Source: Mycolicibacterium cosmeticum (GTDB lineage Bacteria > Actinomycetota > Actinomycetes > Mycobacteriales > Mycobacteriaceae). From it: 64,000 nt of DNA. This document shows positions 16,580 through 24,760 of this stretch, one piece after another. Under the pieces are notes generated by a model. It had not been told where the DNA came from, searched no databases, and was given only the letters and a program-made list of their open reading frames with translations. Position numbers and translations under genes: made by a program. The stretch covers positions 124,001-188,000 of the forward strand of contig JACPVS010000019.1 in NCBI GenBank assembly GCA_016197365.1, read 5' to 3'. Positions within the stretch are counted from its first letter, which is position 1. Each line of letters begins with the position of its first letter.

Positions 16580-18069
16580 CGGGCCGTGACCGGCTGCGGC
16601 GCAGCGACACTCGCGCCGAATCTCAGATGCGGATCGGCCACCGGACCCCGGCGTAGCGTTTCGACGTCGGCGGTGTAGTTCATCGACATCCCCCACGGGC
16701 CGGCACCTTGGCGGGGCAGTTGGGCCGCCCTGCGCTGCACATACCCGGCGCCGAAATCGAGCAGCGGCTGGGTCTTCATCTGGGGGTCGAGAAGCTCGGG
16801 ACGGACCGCGTCGTAGCCGTTGGCGTCCAGATGCGAGAGCAGGCGGCAGAAGTGCTCGCACAGCAGCCCGACCTTGAGCGTCCAGGATGAGTTGGTGTAG
16901 CCGATCGCGAACGCGAAGTTGGGCACGCCGGACAACATGAAGCCCTTGTAGGCCACGGTCTGCGCCGGGTCGACCGGCACGCCGTCCACCGTCAGGTCCA
17001 TGCCGCCGAACAATTGCAGCTGCAAACCCGTTGCGGTGACGATGATGTCGGCCTCCAGCTCGCGGCCGGATTCCAGCAGGACACCGTTCTCGGTGAAGGT
17101 GTCGATCCGATCGGTGACCACCGAAGCGCTGCCGTTGCTCAGCGCTGTGAACAGGTCGCCGTCGGGTACCGCGCACAGCCGCTGGTCCCACGGGTTGTAG
17201 CTGGGGTTGAAGTGCTCATCGACCGGGTAGCCCGCGGGCAGCTGAGCGGCGGTGACGCGCCGGATCAGCTTGCGGGCCGCCTTCGGGTACTTCTGGCACA
17301 GCACGTACACCGAGCGTTGTTTGATGATGTTCTTCCGGCGCGCCAGCGCGTAGCCACGCTTGTCGCCGAGGAACCGCCTGGCGGCGTTGGCGAACGCGTC
17401 CTTGGCCGGGAGCGGGAGGATGTAGGTCGGCGAACGCTGCAGCATGGTGACGTGTCCGGCGGTGGCGGCCATCGCGGGGACCAAGGTCACCGCCGTCGCG
17501 CCGCTGCCGATCACGACGACCTTCTTGCCGGTGTGGTCGAGATTCTCGGGCCAGAACTGCGGGTGCACGATCTGACCGGAGAAGCGTTCCCGCCCTGGGA
17601 ATTCCGGGGTGTAGCCGGCGTCGTAACGGTAGTAACCGCCGGCACAGAACAGCCAGTTGGCGGACATCTGAATCAGTTCCCCGGCGCGCTCGATGTCGAC
17701 CACCCAGCGCGACTCCGCGGTGCTCCAGGCCGCGCCCAGCACCTTGTGATGGAACCGGATCGAGGCGTCGATCCCGTTCTCGGCAGCCGTCTCACGTAGA
17801 TACGCCAGGATCTTGTCGGCCGAGGCGATCGCATGTTCGTCGCGCCACGGCTTGAACTCGTAGCCGAAGGTGTGCAGATCGGAATCTGACCGGATGCCGG
17901 GATAGCGGAACAGGTCCCATGTGCCGCCGGTGGCGCCGCGACCCTCCAGGATCGCGTAGCTGCGGCCGCGATGTTCCCGCTGCAGGTAGTAGGCGGCGCC
18001 GATACCCGAGATTCCTGCGCCGATGATCAGTACGTCGACGTGCTCGGGGGTGTGCTCGGTCTGGGTCAC
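16576..18069 (-). CDS. Flavin-containing Baeyer-Villiger monooxygenase, EthA-like
   Basis: 497 aa from GTG 18069, which has AGGAG 9 nt upstream. FAD-binding motif GAGISGIGAA (residues 17-26), the BVMO fingerprint FSGQIVHPQFWP (about 163-174), and NADP motif GSGATA (about 188). Long stretches such as TWDLFRYPGIRSDSD and LPADIIITATG-like segments strongly resemble mycobacterial EthA, which oxidises ketones and activates thioamide prodrugs. It inserts one oxygen atom next to a carbonyl using NADPH and O2. It is coupled to the hydrolase downstream and divergent from a PucR-type regulator. Whether it acts on thioamides here is unknown; mycobacteria usually have several EthA-like enzymes. Confidence 0.88.
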   Translation of the reverse strand: MTQTEHTPEHVDVLIIGAGISGIGAAYYLQREHRGRSYAILEGRGATGGTWDLFRYPGIRSDSDLHTFGYEFKPWRDEHAIASADKILAYLRETAAENGIDASIRFHHKVLGAAWSTAESRWVVDIERAGELIQMSANWLFCAGGYYRYDAGYTPEFPGRERFSGQIVHPQFWPENLDHTGKKVVVIGSGATAVTLVPAMAATAGHVTMLQRSPTYILPLPAKDAFANAARRFLGDKRGYALARRKNIIKQRSVYVLCQKYPKAARKLIRRVTAAQLPAGYPVDEHFNPSYNPWDQRLCAVPDGDLFTALSNGSASVVTDRIDTFTENGVLLESGRELEADIIVTATGLQLQLFGGMDLTVDGVPVDPAQTVAYKGFMLSGVPNFAFAIGYTNSSWTLKVGLLCEHFCRLLSHLDANGYDAVRPELLDPQMKTQPLLDFGAGYVQRRAAQLPRQGAGPWGMSMNYTADVETLRRGPVADPHLRFGASVAAPQPVTAR

Positions 18070-18153
18070 GGCGGCGGCTCCTGTCAGGGGCGGATGCGAT
18101 CTGTCCATGGTGACGCCGACGGCCGCCTGCCACCATGGTCGAAGTGACCCAAA

Positions 18154-19428
18154 ATGCCGGTATCGATGGTGCATAGTGCACCACCGCTCTACCCTGACAC
18201 CGTGGAGTGGACGCCGCCGTCACCTCAGGTCGCAGATCTGATCAGGCAATGCGCGCAGATCATCGTCAATGCCCGTCCGGAATGGCTTACCGAACTCGAC
18301 GAGGCGGTGCTGCAAGCCGGGCCGTCCATTGCCTCCGACCCCGAACTGGCCGCCGCAGTGAGTCGCAGCAACAGGGCGAACCTGTATTTCTGGGCCACCG
18401 CCAATGTCCGGGACCCGGGCGCGCCGGTCCCGCCGAACACGGGGCCCGAGCCCCTGGCCATCTCCCGTGAACTCGTCCGCCGTGGCATCAACGCGTTCCC
18501 GTCGGATGGCTACCGTGTCGGCGAGGCTGTCGCGTGGCGGCGCCTGATGGAGATCGCGTTCGAGCTGACCTCGGATCCGGCCGAGCTGCACGAGATGCTA
18601 CATATCTGCTCATTGTCGATCAGCACGTTCATCGAAGCGACCCTGCAGGGCATCGCCGCCCAGATCGAACTGGAACGCGACGAGCTCACCCGCGGCACCC
18701 AGGCCGAACGACGGGAGACGGTGGCGCTGCTCCTCGAGGGCGCCCCGATCCCCCGGGATCGCGCCGAAACCCGCCTCGGCTACGCGCTCACCGGCGCACA
18801 CACCGCCGCGGTGATCTGGAGTGCGCGTTCGGACGCCGATCTGTCGCTGCTGGACCGTGTCGCCGAGGCCTTCGGGCACGCCTGCGGCAGCCCACGCGTG
18901 TTGAGCGTCCCGGCCAGCACCGCGACGCGATGGGTGTGGGCTCCCGGCAGCGGCGAGGTGGACACCGCGGGACTCCTGTCCGCGGTGTCCCTCGATGTCC
19001 GGGTGGCCATCGGTTCGACGGCCGACGGGATCGACGGCTTCCGGCGCAGCCACTTCGACGCGCTCACCACCCAGCAGATGATGGCGCGCCTGAACTCACC
19101 GCAGCAGCTCGCGTTGTTCACCGACATCCAGTTGGTCGCGCTGATCACCTCCGACGCCGGCCGGGCGGCCGAATTCGTGCACCGGGCGCTCAGCGACCTC
19201 GAGTCCGCGAGCCCCGAATTGCAGGATACGGTGCGGATATTCGTCGCCGAACAGTGCAACGCCTCGCGCACCGCGGCGCGGTTGTACACGCACCGCAACA
19301 CGTTGCTGCGCAGGCTGGCACGCGCCGACGAGCTGCTGCCCCGGCCGCTGGCCCAGTGCAGTGTCGAGGTCGCCGTCGCGCTCGACGTCCTGCGCTGGAG
19401 CGGTCAGTCCAGGACCGTGTCCAGGTAG
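18154..19428 (+). CDS. PucR-type transcriptional regulator
   Basis: 424 aa. The C-terminal HTH_30/PucR domain is clear: VRIFVAEQCNASRTAARLYTH followed by RNTLLRRLARADELL (about residues 365-405). A central region with GALTGAHTAAVIW resembles the GGDEF-like middle domain of CdaR/PucR proteins. Such regulators control catabolic genes in response to metabolites. It is divergent from the EthA-like gene, 84 bp between starts, and is probably its regulator. The ATG at 18154 is used here; ATG 18166 and GTG 18202 are alternatives, and the last would place the palindrome at 18168-18182 outside the gene. Confidence 0.82.
   Translation: MPVSMVHSAPPLYPDTVEWTPPSPQVADLIRQCAQIIVNARPEWLTELDEAVLQAGPSIASDPELAAAVSRSNRANLYFWATANVRDPGAPVPPNTGPEPLAISRELVRRGINAFPSDGYRVGEAVAWRRLMEIAFELTSDPAELHEMLHICSLSISTFIEATLQGIAAQIELERDELTRGTQAERRETVALLLEGAPIPRDRAETRLGYALTGAHTAAVIWSARSDADLSLLDRVAEAFGHACGSPRVLSVPASTATRWVWAPGSGEVDTAGLLSAVSLDVRVAIGSTADGIDGFRRSHFDALTTQQMMARLNSPQQLALFTDIQLVALITSDAGRAAEFVHRALSDLESASPELQDTVRIFVAEQCNASRTAARLYTHRNTLLRRLARADELLPRPLAQCSVEVAVALDVLRWSGQSRTVSR
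18168..18182. promoter_or_regulatory. Perfect palindrome at the EthA-like/PucR divergent region
   Basis: GGTGCA-TAG-TGCACC, 6-bp perfect arms. It lies at the start of the PucR-type gene and about 100 bp upstream of the monooxygenase GTG. It is a candidate operator for this regulator, or possibly coding if translation starts at 18154. Confidence 0.4.
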
Positions 19429-19769
19429 CGCAGCGCCTCGGCTTTCGCGATACCGAGTTGGCGCGCCGTCTCGGCGAACGCGTGCGCCGCGGCGGCCATC
19501 GCGGCATCGGCGGGATCCACCCGCGCCACGAATGTGCCGAATCTGCCCCGGGTTTCGAGGATCCCCGCGGCTTCCAGCTCACGATATGCACGGGCGACGG
19601 TGTTCACCGCCAACCCCACTTGTCCGGCCAGATCGCGCACCGTCGGCAACCGTGTGCCCGGTTCCAGTCGTCCGTCCCGCACCACATCGATGATCTGGGT
19701 CCGCAACTGGTCGAACAACGGGCTTGCAGCGTGCGCGTCCAGCCGGACCCAATCCCCCAACCCGGCCAT
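19404..19769 (-). CDS. Small GntR-family (YtrA-type) regulator
   Basis: 121 aa from ATG 19769; an in-frame GTG at 19787 is an alternative. It has a winged helix-turn-helix at residues about 15-80: SPLFDQLRTQIIDVVRDGRL, then GTRLPTVRDLAGQVGLAVNT and the wing ETRGRFGTFV. The short C-terminal tail without an FCD or UTRA domain is typical of YtrA-like members. I recall Rv1152, a GntR regulator of about this length, at the same place in M. tuberculosis. It is divergent from the sirtuin gene (36 bp between starts), which it may regulate. The 3' end overlaps the PucR gene by 25 bp. Confidence 0.86.
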   Translation of the reverse strand: MAGLGDWVRLDAHAASPLFDQLRTQIIDVVRDGRLEPGTRLPTVRDLAGQVGLAVNTVARAYRELEAAGILETRGRFGTFVARVDPADAAMAAAAHAFAETARQLGIAKAEALRYLDTVLD

Positions 19770-19805
19770 GTGCCCAGTATCGCCCACACCCGCTACTTTG
19801 GTGGG

Positions 19806-20519
19806 GTGCAGGTGACGGTGCTCAGCGGAGCGGGCATGTCCGCCGAAAGCGGTGTACCGACGTTTCGCGACGTCGAGACGGGTTTATGGGCCAACGTCGA
19901 CCCCTACGAGATCTCCAGCAGCGACGGCTGGCAGCGGCACCCCGAGAAGGTGTGGGCCTGGTACCTGTGGCGCCACTACATGATGGACGCGGTCGAGCCG
20001 AACAACGGGCACCGCGCCGTCGCCGCGTGGGAGGACTACGCGGACGTGCACATCGCCACCCAGAACGTCGACAACCTGCACGAGCGCGCCGGCAGCAGCC
20101 GGGTCCACCACCTGCACGGCAGCTTGTTCGAATTCCGTTGCGATCGTTGCCAGTTGCCGTTCACCGGCGCACTCCCCGCGATGCCCGAACCCGTCGAGGT
20201 CGTCGAGCCGCCGCGCTGCACCTGCGGCGGGCTGATCCGGCCGAATGTGGTGTGGTTCGGCGAAGGCCTGCCCGACGACGCCTGGGACGGCGCCGTGGCG
20301 GCCGTGGCCGGCGCCGATGTGGTGATCGTGGTGGGTACGTCGTCGATCGTCTATCCGGCCGCGGGCCTACCGGAAGCCGCGCTGGCCAACGGCATCCCCG
20401 TCATCGAGGTGAACCCCCAGCCCACGCCGTTGTCCGAGGCGGCGACGGCGGTGGTGCGGGAAACCTCGGCGACCGCCCTGCCGGGCCTGTTGCAGCGCCT
20501 GCCCGACCTGCTCGGCTAG
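19806..20519 (+). CDS. Sir2-family NAD-dependent protein deacylase (Rv1151c-type)
   Basis: 237 aa from GTG 19806, the same length I recall for Rv1151c. NAD-binding SGAGMSAESGVPTFRD (7-22), TQNVDNLHERAGS (about 85-97), catalytic His104 in HHLHGSLFEFRC, and a zinc site of Cys112, Cys115, Cys138 and Cys140. Tyr53 and Arg56 in WYLWRHY form the Y-x-x-R pair of class III sirtuins, which favour succinyl and malonyl lysine. It removes acyl groups from lysines using NAD, for example to control acyl-CoA synthetases. The stop overlaps the convergent methyltransferase stop by CTAG. Confidence 0.92.
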   Translation: MQVTVLSGAGMSAESGVPTFRDVETGLWANVDPYEISSSDGWQRHPEKVWAWYLWRHYMMDAVEPNNGHRAVAAWEDYADVHIATQNVDNLHERAGSSRVHHLHGSLFEFRCDRCQLPFTGALPAMPEPVEVVEPPRCTCGGLIRPNVVWFGEGLPDDAWDGAVAAVAGADVVIVVGTSSIVYPAAGLPEAALANGIPVIEVNPQPTPLSEAATAVVRETSATALPGLLQRLPDLLG

Positions 20520-21145
20520 CTTGGTCGTACCGCCTGGCCGATCGCGAACTCGGTGACCGGCACCGGCACCCAGGCCGGGAACGTCAACTGGCGGCGGGAT
20601 TGGCGCACCTCGAACCCGGCACCGACGATGGCGGCTTCGGTGTCCCGATGGGTGTGGCAGTTGCCGAGCAACCGGGGCCAGACCGTCGCATCCGCCAACC
20701 GTTGCAGCGAGGCCCGCGGGCCCGTACTGGCGACGTGTTCCAGATACCGCAGCTGGCCACCCGGTTTCAGGATCGAAAAGAGTTGCCGCAGAACGCTGTT
20801 CGGTTCATCGACGGAGCAGAGCACCAGCGAGCAGACCACGGCGTCGAAGGGGTCGTGCGACGCGTAGGCCTCGACGGTGTCGGCGCTGACGGTCACCGGT
20901 ATCGACGCCTGCACCGCGGCCCGGCTTGCCAACTCGGCCAGCCGCGGTTCGGGTTCGACGGCGACCACCTCGGTGACCTCGGCCGGGTAATGCGCGAAAT
21001 TGGTTCCGGTGCCTGCCCCGACCTCCAGGACGCGGCCGGTCAACCCGGCGAGGTTCTCCACCCGCAGGCGCCGCAGCGACTCGGGTTCGTGGCCGGACAT
21101 GACGGTCCACAGCCGGGCGAAGAAGGGATTCTCGACGGTCGTCAT
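20516..21145 (-). CDS. Class I SAM-dependent methyltransferase
   Basis: 209 aa from ATG 21145. The SAM motif LEVGAGTGTNFAHYP (about 39-53) and the motif II region FDAVVCSLVLCSV (about 104-116) are clear, followed by SILKPGGQLRYLEHV. This is the UbiE/phospholipid-methyltransferase-like group. The start overlaps the TetR gene by ATGA and the TetR gene overlaps mmpL, so the three form one operon. Methylation of a lipid exported by the MmpL protein is a reasonable inference. M. tuberculosis has a methyltransferase gene (Rv1147) next to its mmpL13 genes, which supports the link. Confidence 0.88.
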   Translation of the reverse strand: MTTVENPFFARLWTVMSGHEPESLRRLRVENLAGLTGRVLEVGAGTGTNFAHYPAEVTEVVAVEPEPRLAELASRAAVQASIPVTVSADTVEAYASHDPFDAVVCSLVLCSVDEPNSVLRQLFSILKPGGQLRYLEHVASTGPRASLQRLADATVWPRLLGNCHTHRDTEAAIVGAGFEVRQSRRQLTFPAWVPVPVTEFAIGQAVRPS

Positions 21146-21819
21146 GGCTTCAGCTCCTGCAGTTTCGCGATGGTCTGCTCGGGGGTGGCATCGGGGCCCA
21201 TGATGCCCGACACGATCCGGCCGCAACAGACCGCGCTCAACACCCGGTCGGCGAACTCCTCGACATCCCCCCAGGGCAGGTACGGCTTGGCGATCAGCAG
21301 CGCCGCCACCCCGTGCACCGCCGTCCACAACTCCAACGCTGCGGACATCGAATCCCCTTGGGCATAAATGCCTTCGGCCATCAGCTTCTCGACCGAAGCG
21401 CGCATGTGCACGAACGCCGAGCTGGCCAGGGTCTGGTCGACCGAGCTGGCCGAGTCCCCTTCGGCCATGGTCGCGATCCGGTACAGCTCGGGGGTCTGGC
21501 GAGCGAACTGCACGTAGGCCAGCCCCTGGGCGCGCAGTACCTCGATGGTGGAGGACTTGCCCACCGCGACCCGCTGCATCTCCTGATCGAGCTTCTCGAA
21601 GTAGCGGGCGCACACCGCGTCCAGCAGCCCGTCCTTATCGGCGAAATGTAGGTAGATCGACGGGGAGGTGACGCCGACCCGCTGGGCCACCGCACGGATC
21701 GACACCGATTTGGCGTGACCGGTTTCCAGTAGCAGGTCGGTGGTCGCGTCGAGGATCTCTTCGCGCAGTTGGTCACCCGAACCACGGGCGGCCCTCCGCC
21801 GTTTCAGTACGTCAACCAC
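21142..21819 (-). CDS. TetR-family regulator
   Basis: 225 aa from GTG 21819. The N-terminal helix-turn-helix is visible at residues about 15-62 (REEILDATTDLLLETGHAKS, VAQRVGVTSPSIYLHFADKDGLL), then a helical ligand-binding domain ending GPDATPEQTIAKLQ. The C-terminal part fits the TetR_C_13/WHG type. The start overlaps the mmpL stop by 8 bp and its stop overlaps the methyltransferase start. It probably represses its own operon; a 11-bp palindrome sits 38 bp upstream of the mmpL start. Confidence 0.87.
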   Translation of the reverse strand: MVDVLKRRRAARGSGDQLREEILDATTDLLLETGHAKSVSIRAVAQRVGVTSPSIYLHFADKDGLLDAVCARYFEKLDQEMQRVAVGKSSTIEVLRAQGLAYVQFARQTPELYRIATMAEGDSASSVDQTLASSAFVHMRASVEKLMAEGIYAQGDSMSAALELWTAVHGVAALLIAKPYLPWGDVEEFADRVLSAVCCGRIVSGIMGPDATPEQTIAKLQELKP

Positions 21820-24106
21820 GCTGACCAGCGTCCGCCACACCGGCGGTGACCGGCTCGCGCCCCTCCGGTTCGTCGGCTTCCGGTCCAGAGCCGCCGTCCT
21901 CGCTGATGCCGATGCGACCGTGCAGCCACGCCAGCGGCTTCGGTGCCCACCAGTTCCAGCCGCCCGCCACATGCATGAACGCCGGCACCAGAACCATCCG
22001 CACCAGCGTCGCGTCGACCAGGACGGCCAGTGTCAGCCCGACGCCGAACATCCGCATGAACGACACCTGCGCGGCGATCAGCGCGGCGAAGGTGATCGAC
22101 ATGACCAGCGCGGCGGCCGTGATGACGCGGCCGGTGCGCGCCAGGCCCAGGGCGACCGCCTCATCGTTGCGTTGCCGTGCCGGCCCGTGCAGCTTCAGCC
22201 AGTACTCCCGGATCCGCGCAGCCAGGAACACCTCGTAGTCCATCGACAACCCGAACGCGATGCAGAACAGCAGCACGGGCATGTTGGCCACCAGCGTCCC
22301 GGTCGGCGTGGTCCCCAGCGCCGAGAGATGTCCGTCCTGGAAGATCCAGACCAGCGACCCGAACGCGGCAGTCAGCGAAAGCACATTCAGCACAAGGGCT
22401 TTCAGCGGCAGCACCACGCTGCCGGTGAGCAGGAACAGCAGCCCGAAGGTGATCAACGCGATCACCCCGAGCACCCAGGGCAACCGGGTGGTGATGGCGG
22501 TGACGCTGTCCCGGTTGATCTGCGCGATCCCGGCCAGTTCCACGGTGCGCCCGTCCGGTCCGCTGACGGAGTGCAGGGCATCGAGCTGGCGTTCGGAGGC
22601 ATCGGAGAACAGCGGCGCGGTGCTCCCGACGGTGAGGAAGGCACTGCCCTCGGCGATACCGGCCTGCCCGGGCGGGCCGACCTTCTTCCCGGCGACGAAG
22701 GTGCCGGTCGGGCCGGCGACCGTGGTGACGGACTCGACGTTCGACAGCTCGGTCGCATAGCGGTCGAATTCGGCCGGCGTGAGGCCGTCGGCGTCGGGGA
22801 TGACGGCCGTCACCGCGGTGGCCGAGTTGTCGGTGAAGTCGTTGCGCAGCTGATCACCGACCTCGTGCGCCGACGCCGAGGCGGGTAGCACCCGATCATC
22901 GGGGAAGCCCCATTTGACGCCGAGGAACGGCGCGCCCAGCAGCAACAGCAGCGCCGTCACGGCGAGACCGATCGGGATGGCGCGGCGCATCACCGCGCCC
23001 GTCCACCGATACCAGAACAGCTGCTCGACCGGCTTCGCCGCGGGAGCAGCCGCGCGCCGGAACAACCGGCGCACATTGAGGGCGTCGAGCCGCTCGCCGA
23101 GGAACCAGATCGCGGCCGGGGTGACGATGATGGCCGCCAATGCCGCGAACCCCACCGTCGCGATGCCGGCGTAGGCGAAGGACTTCAGGAAGTACATCGG
23201 GAACAGCAGCATGGCCGCCATCGACAGCGCGACCGTCGTCGCCGAGAACAGCACGGTGCGGCCCGCGGTCGCCATGGTGCGGATCAGCGCCCGGTCCCGG
23301 GGCTGCCCGTCGGCGAGCTCGTCGCGGTAGCGGCTGATGATCAGCAGGGTGTAGTCGATGGCCAGGGCCAGACCCATGGCCGTGGACAGGTTGAGCGCGA
23401 AGATCGACACGTCGGTGGAGAAGGTGATGAGGCGCAGGACCGACATGGTGCCCAGGATCGCCATCCCGCCGACCAGCATCGGCAGGGCTGCGGCGACCAG
23501 GCCACCGAACACCCACACCAGCACCAGGAAGCTCAGCGGGATGGCGATGGACTCCATGAGGAGAAGGTCACGCTCGGTCTGTGCGTTGATCTGGGCGTAG
23601 ACCATCGATACGCCACCGCTCTTGACGGTCACCCCGGGCTGCCCGTCGGCGACGTGGGCCAGCGAGTCGGACAGTTCCTTGGCGTACTTCTGGGCGTTGT
23701 TCTCCCCGCCCGTGATGCCGGCGACGATGAGACCCGACGTCTTGTCCTTGCTGACCAGATCCCCGGCACCGCCGACAGGCGCCGTCCACGCCGAGGTCAC
23801 CTGAGCGACGTGTGGCGACTTGCCGAGGGCGGTGGCGATCTCGGTCCCGACGGTGGTCGCGGCGGGGCTGGTGACGCCGTCCGGGGAGCTGACGCTGATG
23901 ATCAGCTGCATATCGCCCTGATGGAACTTGTCGGTGAGCACCTGCGTCGCGCGGGCCGACTCCGACGTCGGGTCCTGAAACCCGCCGGCGGACAGACTCT
24001 TGGCGACGGGAATGCCGAAGATCGCGGCCGCGACCATGATGAGCGCCGACAGTGCCAGGACGCGGCGGGGCGCGGCGATCGCCAGCAGCGCAATTCGATT
24101 CAGCAT
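21812..24106 (-). CDS. mmpL13: MmpL-family RND transporter, intact MmpL13-type
   Basis: 764 aa from ATG 24106 with an AAGGGAA ribosome binding site. Typical MmpL topology: one N-terminal helix, a periplasmic loop, a helix bundle with AMGLALAIDYTLLIISRYRDEL (first half) and its repeat FGLSMDYEVFLAARIRE (second half), each holding the Asp-Tyr pair that drives proton-coupled transport. MmpL proteins export lipids or siderophores across the inner membrane. Position between mcr/SDR and a methyltransferase matches mmpL13a/mmpL13b of M. tuberculosis, which there is split in two; here one continuous frame covers both halves. The substrate is unknown. Confidence 0.86.
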   Translation of the reverse strand: MLNRIALLAIAAPRRVLALSALIMVAAAIFGIPVAKSLSAGGFQDPTSESARATQVLTDKFHQGDMQLIISVSSPDGVTSPAATTVGTEIATALGKSPHVAQVTSAWTAPVGGAGDLVSKDKTSGLIVAGITGGENNAQKYAKELSDSLAHVADGQPGVTVKSGGVSMVYAQINAQTERDLLLMESIAIPLSFLVLVWVFGGLVAAALPMLVGGMAILGTMSVLRLITFSTDVSIFALNLSTAMGLALAIDYTLLIISRYRDELADGQPRDRALIRTMATAGRTVLFSATTVALSMAAMLLFPMYFLKSFAYAGIATVGFAALAAIIVTPAAIWFLGERLDALNVRRLFRRAAAPAAKPVEQLFWYRWTGAVMRRAIPIGLAVTALLLLLGAPFLGVKWGFPDDRVLPASASAHEVGDQLRNDFTDNSATAVTAVIPDADGLTPAEFDRYATELSNVESVTTVAGPTGTFVAGKKVGPPGQAGIAEGSAFLTVGSTAPLFSDASERQLDALHSVSGPDGRTVELAGIAQINRDSVTAITTRLPWVLGVIALITFGLLFLLTGSVVLPLKALVLNVLSLTAAFGSLVWIFQDGHLSALGTTPTGTLVANMPVLLFCIAFGLSMDYEVFLAARIREYWLKLHGPARQRNDEAVALGLARTGRVITAAALVMSITFAALIAAQVSFMRMFGVGLTLAVLVDATLVRMVLVPAFMHVAGGWNWWAPKPLAWLHGRIGISEDGGSGPEADEPEGREPVTAGVADAGQRG

Positions 24107-24143
24107 GCAGGTTCCCTTCCCAGGGGGAGGCGGAGATATCGTC

Positions 24144-24154
24144 GTTAAGTTAAC
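24144..24154. promoter_or_regulatory. Candidate TetR operator upstream of mmpL13
   Basis: The perfect palindrome GTTAA-G-TTAAC lies 38 bp upstream of the mmpL13 start in an otherwise GC-rich area. It is the best candidate for the operator of the TetR regulator in this operon. The rest of 24155-24487 holds no convincing gene; a small CTACT-CAGG-AGTAG repeat occurs near 24232. Confidence 0.4.
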
Positions 24155-24487
24155 AACGGTAAGTGAGGCCGTCAACCCGTCCACTCCGATCACGACGCAG
24201 CGGCCCGGACGGTTCAGCGGCGGCCTTCGCCCTACTCAGGAGTAGAACTCGCAAGTAACGTTTGCTGGGATCACAGCGCCGTCCAGATGTGTCGGCACAC
24301 ACACCGACCCGCCCCGGAAAGCTCGACAGTACGGCTTAATGGCAGGTCAGAGGCATACTGACTTTTGAGTAAGTCCGCGGTACCCGGCGCCCGCAAACAT
24401 CGCCAACCTACCCGGCGGTAAGAATTGCCAGGGTTTTCAGAATCGTGACTCAAAGATTCCTTAAATGTGACTCATACAGTCAGTGTC

Positions 24488-24610
24488 ATGTGGATCGACG
24501 ACACCAGTGCCGATGTCATCAAAGTCGACTTTGACGCCCTGTACCACGGGGACGTCCTCGTCGAGGGTGACACCTCCGAGCAGTTCCCTGACCTCGCTGC
24601 AGCGGTCTGA
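24488..24610 (+). CDS. 40-aa small acidic protein, possibly leaderless
   Basis: ATG 24488 to TGA 24610 encodes 40 residues rich in Asp, Glu and Val (MWIDDTSADVIKVDFDALY, then GDVLVEGDTSEQFPDL). There is no Shine-Dalgarno sequence, but TACAGT, a good TANNNT -10 box, ends 7 nt before the ATG, as expected for a leaderless mRNA in mycobacteria. A strong intrinsic terminator follows 27 nt after the stop. The promoter-ORF-terminator arrangement argues for a real gene. There is no hydrophobic segment; the function is unknown. A regulatory RNA using the same promoter and terminator is an alternative. Confidence 0.55.
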   Translation: MWIDDTSADVIKVDFDALYHGDVLVEGDTSEQFPDLAAAV

Positions 24611-24636
24611 CCGCAGCAGTTTCCTCCTAGCACCAC

Positions 24637-24668
24637 AACGCCGCTGAGCACTGTCTCGGCGGCGTTTT
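24637..24668 (+). terminator. Intrinsic terminator of the 40-aa gene
   Basis: AACGCCGC (24637-24644) pairs perfectly with GCGGCGTT (24659-24666), with an inner GAG/CTC extension, and runs into TTTT at 24665-24668. It looks like a classical Rho-independent terminator. Confidence 0.65.
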
Positions 24669-24694
24669 GGCGTCTCGGATGCCTCTGAGACAAA

Positions 24695-24732
24695 AACCGC
24701 GCGACCGAACGTCATTGTTCGGTCGCGCGGTT
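24695..24732. terminator. Perfect 16-bp hairpin, bidirectional terminator
   Basis: Arms 24695-24710 and 24717-24732 are perfectly complementary (AACCGCGCGACCGAAC) with a 6-nt loop GTCATT. It lies between the 40-aa gene and the convergent nitronate monooxygenase gene, with A's before and T's after, so it can stop transcription from both sides. Confidence 0.75.
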
Positions 24733-24760
24733 GCTTGTTCCGGCAGTGACGCCGATCGGG

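Noticed and set aside
18534..19806. N-terminal extension of the sirtuin frame
   Set aside because: The frame stays open upstream through the PucR and GntR genes, but Sir2 homology begins at 19806, where a GTG gives the family's standard 237-residue length.
24271..24453. 60-codon minus-strand frame in the gap upstream of mmpL13
   Set aside because: No ribosome binding site, no family resemblance and unbiased composition. Treated as chance.
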